DNA of 10,919 bases, taken from assembly GCA_900765105.1 (NCBI GenBank), contig CAAFQM010000195.1, positions 1 to 10,919 on the forward strand, given 5' to 3'. Made by a program: the position numbers and the translations under genes. Below the pieces are notes generated by a model. The model saw nothing but the letters and a program-made list of their open reading frames with translations, made no database searches and was not told where the DNA came from. The DNA comes from an uncultured Faecalibacterium sp. Lineage in GTDB: Bacteria; Bacillota; Clostridia; Oscillospirales; Ruminococcaceae. The first letter of the stretch is position 1, and every line of letters starts with the position of its first letter. Of the stretch, positions 7,333-10,919 are shown piece by piece.

Positions 7333-8871
7333 TCAGACTTCCGTCTTCTCCTGCGCGCGGTACTGCAGCGCTTCCAGCAGGGCATCCTCGTCCAGAAGCT
7401 GCTTTCCGGCAAGGTCGGCCACGGTGCGGGCCACCCGCAGGATGCGGTCGTGGGCGCGTGCCGAAAGCCCCAGTGTGTCGTAGGATGCCCGCAGCAGCCG
7501 TTCGGCGGCGGGGGTCATGCGGCAGATGCGCCGCACCTGCCCGGCGGCGAGCTGGGCATTGCAGTGCACGCCCTCGAACCCGGGCGCAGCGTAGCGCTTT
7601 GCCTGAATGGCGCGGGCGGCAAGCACCTGCTTGCGCAGTTCGGCGCTGCTTTCGGAAGGTGCTGAAGCGTGCAGCTCGTCAAAGGCGATGGGGTCCATCT
7701 CCACGCACAGGTCGATGCGGTCCAGCAGCGGGCCGGACACCCGGCTGCGGTACTGGCGCACCGCACTGGGCGAACAGGTGCAGGGCCGGGTAGGGTGGCC
7801 GTAGTAGCCGCATTTGCAGGGGTTCATGGCGGCCACCAGCTGGAAACGGCTGGGATAGGTGGCACTGCCGGCGGCGCGGCTCACCGTGATCTGGCCGTCC
7901 TCCAGCGGTTGGCGCAGCACCTCAAGGCTCTCGCGCGAGAACTCCGGCAGCTCGTCCAGAAACAGCACGCCGCAGTTGGCAAGGCTGCATTCGCCGGGGC
8001 GGAACAGGGTGCCGCCGCCGGCCAGAGCGGCCGAGCTGGCGGAATGGTGCGGGCTGCGGAAGGGACGCGCCGAGATCAGGCCCCGCCCCTGCGGCAGCTG
8101 CCCGGCGATGGAGTAGATCTTGGTGGTCTCCACGGCTTCGTCCCGGGTGAGCGGTGGCAGGATGCCGGGCAGGCGCTTGGCCAGCATGGATTTGCCGGTG
8201 CCGGGCGCGCCGATGAGAAGCACATTGTGCCCGCCGGCCGCTGCAATGACCATGGCGCGCCGCGCCAGCGACTGCCCCATCACGTCCGCAAAATCCGGTA
8301 CCTGCGCCCAGGCCTCCTCCGGATCAAAGGGCACCGCAGCGGCAGGGGAGAGCGGGGAGATGCCCCGCAGGTCGTCCACTACCTCCCGGGCGGTGCGGGC
8401 GGGGTAGACTTTCAGGCCGTCGGCGCAGGCTTCGGCTGCTTCGGCGGCGTTTTCGGCGGGAACATACAGCGCATGGATGCCGCTTTCGGCGGCGGCCAGC
8501 GCCATGGGCAGCACGCCGGACACCGGGCGCAATGTGCCGTCCAGCGCCAGCTCGCCCAGAAAAGCTGCATCTTTCGGCACCTCTTCCAGCTGGCCGCTGG
8601 AGGTCAGCAGCGCCAGCAGCAGCGGCAGGTCGTACACCGGGCCGGTCTTGCGCACATCGGCCGGGGCGAGGTTGACCGTGATGCGGCGGTCCGGGAACTT
8701 GAAGCCCAGATTCTTGATGGCGGCGCGGACGCGGTCGGCGCCCTCCCGCACGGCGGAATCCGGCAGCCCTACGATGGAAAAGGCGGGCAGTCCGCCCGAA
8801 ACATCGGCTTCCACCTCCACGGCAAAACCGCTCAGACCGCGCAGGCCGAAACTTCTGGTCACTGAATACAT
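7333..8871 (-). CDS. YifB/ComM-family Mg-chelatase-like AAA+ ATPase
   Basis: A 512-residue cytoplasmic AAA+ ATPase. Known ComM proteins act as a helicase/branch-migration factor that helps integrate transforming DNA; the role of YifB in most Bacillota is not established. Domain order is typical. An N-terminal Lon-like/ChlI domain begins SFGLRGLSGFAVEVEADVSGGLPAFSIVGLPD and extends to about residue 170. The AAA+ core has Walker A GAPGTGKS at 221-228, SPHHSASSAALAGGG near 273-287, Walker B GVLFLDE at 301-307, AAMNP with N350, and GPLLDRIDL at 380-388. Four cysteines, C352, C354, C364 and C366, form the family's Cys cluster. A C-terminal Mg-chelatase helical domain ends the protein. The start at 8871 is set by AAAGGGGAG (8886-8878) six bases upstream and by the family N-terminus MYSVTRSFG. 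The frame stays open for 188 further codons upstream, but these run through the promoter and are not family sequence. It is transcribed alone from a consensus promoter to its own terminator. Confidence 0.95.
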   Translation of the reverse strand: MYSVTRSFGLRGLSGFAVEVEADVSGGLPAFSIVGLPDSAVREGADRVRAAIKNLGFKFPDRRITVNLAPADVRKTGPVYDLPLLLALLTSSGQLEEVPKDAAFLGELALDGTLRPVSGVLPMALAAAESGIHALYVPAENAAEAAEACADGLKVYPARTAREVVDDLRGISPLSPAAAVPFDPEEAWAQVPDFADVMGQSLARRAMVIAAAGGHNVLLIGAPGTGKSMLAKRLPGILPPLTRDEAVETTKIYSIAGQLPQGRGLISARPFRSPHHSASSAALAGGGTLFRPGECSLANCGVLFLDELPEFSRESLEVLRQPLEDGQITVSRAAGSATYPSRFQLVAAMNPCKCGYYGHPTRPCTCSPSAVRQYRSRVSGPLLDRIDLCVEMDPIAFDELHASAPSESSAELRKQVLAARAIQAKRYAAPGFEGVHCNAQLAAGQVRRICRMTPAAERLLRASYDTLGLSARAHDRILRVARTVADLAGKQLLDEDALLEALQYRAQEKTEV

Positions 8872-8888
8872 ACGCTTCTCCCCTTTGC

Positions 8889-8908
8889 CCGGCAGAACAA
8901 ACTGCCGG
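8889..8908 (-). promoter_or_regulatory. Leader hairpin next to the yifB ribosome binding site
   Basis: In the minus-strand leader, CCGGCAG (8908-8902) pairs perfectly with CTGCCGG (8895-8889) around a six-base loop. The hairpin ends two bases before the ribosome binding site AAAGGGGAG (8886-8878). Four U before the stem could pair with the AAA of the site by bulging GC. It may influence translation, but no known riboswitch or attenuator class is recognised. The short, terminator-less form could simply stabilise the mRNA. Confidence 0.4.
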
Positions 8909-8954
8909 AAAATGATTGGTAAAAGTGGAAAATGCTGGGAAATAATACCACGCT

Positions 8955-8984
8955 TCGACAGAAAAAGAATTCTGGATTCATTAT
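8955..8984 (+). promoter_or_regulatory. Possible promoter for the 118-residue protein gene
   Basis: TCGACA (8955-8960, five of six matches to TTGACA) is followed after 18 bases by CATTAT (8979-8984, four of six matches to TATAAT). Transcription would start near 8991 with a leader of about 42 bases. Its -10 overlaps the -10 of the leftward yifB promoter. This is a weak match made mainly because the gene needs a promoter here. Confidence 0.3.
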
Positions 8985-9008
8985 AGTAAAGGGCAGGAAA
9001 GATGTCAA
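8980..9008 (-). promoter_or_regulatory. Perfect-consensus sigma-A promoter for the yifB-like gene
   Basis: On the minus strand TTGACA (9008-9003) and TATAAT (8985-8980) are both exact consensus and are separated by exactly 17 bases. Transcription should start near 8973, giving a leader of about 100 bases before the ATG at 8871. It is the best promoter in the window. Confidence 0.88.
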
Positions 9009-9032
9009 TGCAACAGAGAGGAGAGTTGACCC

Positions 9033-9389
9033 ATGTTGACCAGAGAATACTGCCGCTATATCCGTACTTATTCCGAGCTGGAAGGGCTGCAGCGGGCGCA
9101 CACGCTGCTGTATTGTGCCAACGCCACGGCGCAGGGCGTGGAGGCCGAGGTGCGCTGTGAGCAGTGCGGGCGGGTGCGCCGCAGTGCGGCGGTGCTGGAC
9201 TGCAGCTTTTCCCGGGCAATGCAGCTGATGCGCTACCTGTGCGAAAACGGTGTGGAGCCGGAACAGTGGCTGGAAGTGCTGCAGGACGCGGGACAGAGTT
9301 ACCGCCTGCCGGAAAACCGGGCAGAACCGGATGATTTGTGCCAAAAGGACAGAAGAAATCTGGATTTTTGTGCCTTATGCCCGGTTTAG
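9033..9389 (+). CDS. Small cysteine-rich protein of unknown function (118 aa)
   Basis: I do not recognise this protein with confidence. It starts MLTREYCRYIRTYSEL and has no signal peptide or membrane span, so it is probably cytoplasmic. Nine cysteines (7, 28, 42, 45, 57, 70, 103, 113, 116) include two CxxC pairs: RCEQCG at 41-46 and FCALCP at 112-117. Two such pairs could hold a zinc ion, but this is a guess. The middle, from about residue 51 to 87, reads as a strand followed by helices with ENGVEPEQWLEVLQDAG. This faintly resembles the C-terminal pattern of small clostridial DUF6514-type proteins, as I recall them. AGGAG at 9019-9023 lies nine bases before the ATG, a good start signal. The gene is divergent from the yifB-like ATPase, with 161 bases between the starts. 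No terminator follows it, so transcripts may continue into the mutase gene 121 bases on. Translation signals and codon pattern support a real gene. Confidence 0.75.
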   Translation: MLTREYCRYIRTYSELEGLQRAHTLLYCANATAQGVEAEVRCEQCGRVRRSAAVLDCSFSRAMQLMRYLCENGVEPEQWLEVLQDAGQSYRLPENRAEPDDLCQKDRRNLDFCALCPV

Positions 9390-9417
9390 GCCGAAAATAT
9401 TGTTGCAGATTACGCAA

Positions 9418-9446
9418 TTGACACGATGGACACAAGAGTTTATATT
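9418..9446 (+). promoter_or_regulatory. Strong sigma-A promoter for the phosphoglucomutase gene
   Basis: TTGACA (9418-9423) is exact consensus. TATATT (9441-9446) follows at exactly 17 bases and matches five of six. The transcription start would be near 9453, with a leader of about 58 bases before the ATG at 9511. The leader is AT-rich and shows no convincing hairpin. Confidence 0.85.
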
Positions 9447-9510
9447 ATAAGTGGGTTGAATCAAACCATCCCTTTTTGCGGAAAAATTTACAAAAGGTAA
9501 GGTGTGCAAG

Positions 9511-10919
9511 ATGTATTTGGATGAATATAAGCGCTGGATGGCTGCAGAGCTGGACGACGCAGATCTGAAGCCGGAGCTGGCAAAGATCGAGGGAAATGAT
9601 GACGAGATCGAGGACCGCTTTGCCGTGGCGCTGAAGTTCGGCACCGCAGGCCTGCGCGGTGTGCTGGGCGCTGGCACCAACCGTATGAACATCTATGTTG
9701 TGCGTCAGGCGACGCAGGGTCTGGCAAACTGGGTCAAGACCCAGGGCGGCAACCAGACTGTGGCTATCAGCTACGACAGCCGCCTGAAGAGCGATGTCTT
9801 TGCCAAGACCGCTGCTGGTGTTCTGGCTGCCAACGGCATCAAGGTGCGCATCTATGATGCCCTGATGCCCGTGCCCGCCCTGAGCTTTGCCACCCGTTAC
9901 TATGAGTGCAACGCCGGCATCATGGTCACCGCATCCCACAACCCGGCCAAGTACAACGGTTATAAGGCCTACGGCCCGGACGGCTGCCAGATGACCGATG
10001 ACGCTGCCGCCATCGTGTACGACGAGATCCAGAAGACCGATGTGCTCACCGGCGCAAAGTACATCTCCTTTGCCGAGGGCGTGGAGCAGGGTCTGATCCG
10101 CTTTGTGGGCGATGACTGCAAGAAGGCTCTGTATGATGCCATCGAGGCCCGTCAGGTGCGCCCCGGCCTGTGCAAGACTGCCGGCCTGAAGCTGGTCTAC
10201 AGCCCGCTGAACGGCTCGGGTCTTGTGCCTGTCACCCATGTGCTGAACGACATGGGCATCACCGATATCACCATCGTGCCCGAGCAGGAGTACCCCAACG
10301 GCTACTTCACCACCTGCTCCTACCCCAACCCTGAGATTTTTGACGCCCTGAAGCTGGGCCTTGACCTTGCCACCAAGACCGGTGCCGACCTGATGCTGGC
10401 CACCGACCCCGACGCCGACCGCGTGGGCATCGCCATGAAGTGCCCGGACGGCAGCTATGAGCTGGTATCCGGCAACGAGATGGGCGCTCTGCTGCTGGAT
10501 TACATCTGCGCAGGCCGCATTGAGAAGGGCACCATGCCCAAGAACCCTGTGGCCGTCAAGTCCATCGTGTCCACCCCGCTGGCCGATGCCATCGCCGCAC
10601 ACTACGGCGTGGAGATGCGCAGTGTGCTGACCGGCTTCAAGTGGATCGGCGATCAGATCGCAAACCTTGAGGCTGCCGGCGAAGTGGACCGCTTCATCTT
10701 CGGCTTTGAGGAGAGCTACGGCTATCTGGCCGGCCCCTATGTCCGCGATAAGGACGCTGTCATTGGCTCCATGCTGATCTGCGAGATGGCTGCTTACTAC
10801 CGCAGCATCGGCTCCTCCATCAAGCAGCGTCTGGAAGAGATCTACAAGGAGTACGGCCGCTACCTGAACAAGGTGGACAGCTTCGAGTTCCCCGGCCTGA
10901 CCGGCATGGAGAAGATGGC
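9511..10919 (+). CDS. pgcA: Alpha-phosphoglucomutase / phospho-sugar mutase, PgcA-like (3' truncated by window)
   Basis: The first 469 residues of an alpha-D-phosphohexomutase, which interconverts glucose-1-P and glucose-6-P in the cytoplasm. It supplies glucose-1-P for glycogen and nucleotide-sugar synthesis and returns it to glycolysis. Visible motifs are FGTAGLRG at 43-50, the phosphoserine loop TASHNP at 140-145 (S142 carries the phosphate), the Mg-binding loop DPDADRVG at 299-306, and the sugar-binding loop GFEESYGY at 398-405. These, and the N-terminal KFGTAGLRGVLGAGTNRMNIY stretch, match B. subtilis PgcA; about 110 residues of the usual length near 580 are beyond the window. The start is at 9511. 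Its ribosome binding site is only moderate (AAGGTG at 9499-9504), weaker than those of the other genes here. The same family includes phosphopentomutases of the PGM2 type, so ribose-1-P or deoxyribose-1-P as substrate cannot be ruled out. Confidence 0.93.
   Translation, partial: MYLDEYKRWMAAELDDADLKPELAKIEGNDDEIEDRFAVALKFGTAGLRGVLGAGTNRMNIYVVRQATQGLANWVKTQGGNQTVAISYDSRLKSDVFAKTAAGVLAANGIKVRIYDALMPVPALSFATRYYECNAGIMVTASHNPAKYNGYKAYGPDGCQMTDDAAAIVYDEIQKTDVLTGAKYISFAEGVEQGLIRFVGDDCKKALYDAIEARQVRPGLCKTAGLKLVYSPLNGSGLVPVTHVLNDMGITDITIVPEQEYPNGYFTTCSYPNPEIFDALKLGLDLATKTGADLMLATDPDADRVGIAMKCPDGSYELVSGNEMGALLLDYICAGRIEKGTMPKNPVAVKSIVSTPLADAIAAHYGVEMRSVLTGFKWIGDQIANLEAAGEVDRFIFGFEESYGYLAGPYVRDKDAVIGSMLICEMAAYYRSIGSSIKQRLEEIYKEYGRYLNKVDSFEFPGLTGMEKM

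Noticed and set aside
4278..7412. A 1044-codon open frame on the minus strand opposite trkA and trkH
   Set aside because: Its translation is low-complexity and rich in His, Gln, Asp and Gly, with no domain. It is the antisense shadow of GC-rich codon use in trkA-trkH, whose own motifs are complete.
7669..8865. A 398-codon plus-strand frame opposite the yifB-like gene
   Set aside because: Gly/Ala/Gln/His-rich shadow of a well-supported AAA+ gene, with no start signal.
8872..9435. Upstream extension of the yifB-like protein by 188 residues
   Set aside because: The extension is Pro/Ala/Cys-rich, lies opposite the small protein gene and crosses the perfect promoter. The ribosome binding site and family N-terminus place the start at 8871.
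9445..10602. A 385-codon minus-strand frame opposite the phosphoglucomutase gene
   Set aside because: Antisense shadow. The plus strand carries all catalytic motifs of the mutase without interruption up to the window end.
1..10919. Mobile element, phage, CRISPR, toxin-antitoxin or defence island
   Set aside because: No transposase, integrase, repeat array, tRNA or target-site duplication was seen. All larger genes are housekeeping families in well-insulated transcription units.

Overview
The window reads as ordinary chromosomal DNA of a GC-rich Bacillota, most likely a gut clostridium of the Faecalibacterium/Gemmiger type (Oscillospiraceae). That placement is inference from protein character: a Firmicutes-type pyrimidine-nucleoside phosphorylase, a PgcA-like sugar mutase and a BmpA-class nucleoside ABC transporter, all in GC-rich genes with strong GGAGG-like ribosome binding sites. 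No marker gene is present to fix the genus. No phage, transposon, CRISPR, tRNA or rRNA sequence was seen.

Layout. (1) 1-2659, + strand: the 3' end of a nucleoside ABC importer operon, with the C-terminal part of the double ATPase followed by two permeases. A 17-bp perfect hairpin follows at 2682-2723. (2) 2756-4188, +: a single-gene unit for pyrimidine-nucleoside phosphorylase (pdp), with an extended -10 promoter and a good terminator. (3) 4230-7198, +: a trkA-trkH potassium uptake operon with an extended -10 promoter and a strong terminator. (4) 7231-9008, - strand: a YifB/ComM-family AAA+ ATPase read from a perfect-consensus promoter (TTGACA, 17 bp, TATAAT) into its own terminator, which lies back to back with that of trkH. 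(5) 9033-9389, +: a divergent 118-residue cysteine-rich protein of unknown function. (6) 9418-10919, +: a strong promoter and a phosphoglucomutase-like gene cut by the window end.

Functional logic. The importer brings in nucleosides and Pdp cleaves the pyrimidine ones with phosphate into base plus (deoxy)ribose-1-phosphate, so regions 1 and 2 form a salvage module. TrkA and TrkH form the gating subunit and channel of a K+ uptake system. The mutase at the right end serves glucose-1-P/glucose-6-P exchange; its family also contains phosphopentomutases, so a link to nucleoside sugar is possible but not shown.

No intergenic gap exceeds about 200 bases. The longest, 7137-7332, is filled by two opposed terminators. 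I see no clear undescribed system. The least explained items are the small cysteine-rich protein, its overlapping divergent promoter arrangement with yifB, the hairpin next to the yifB ribosome binding site, and the 17-bp hairpin without a U-tract between the permeases and pdp.
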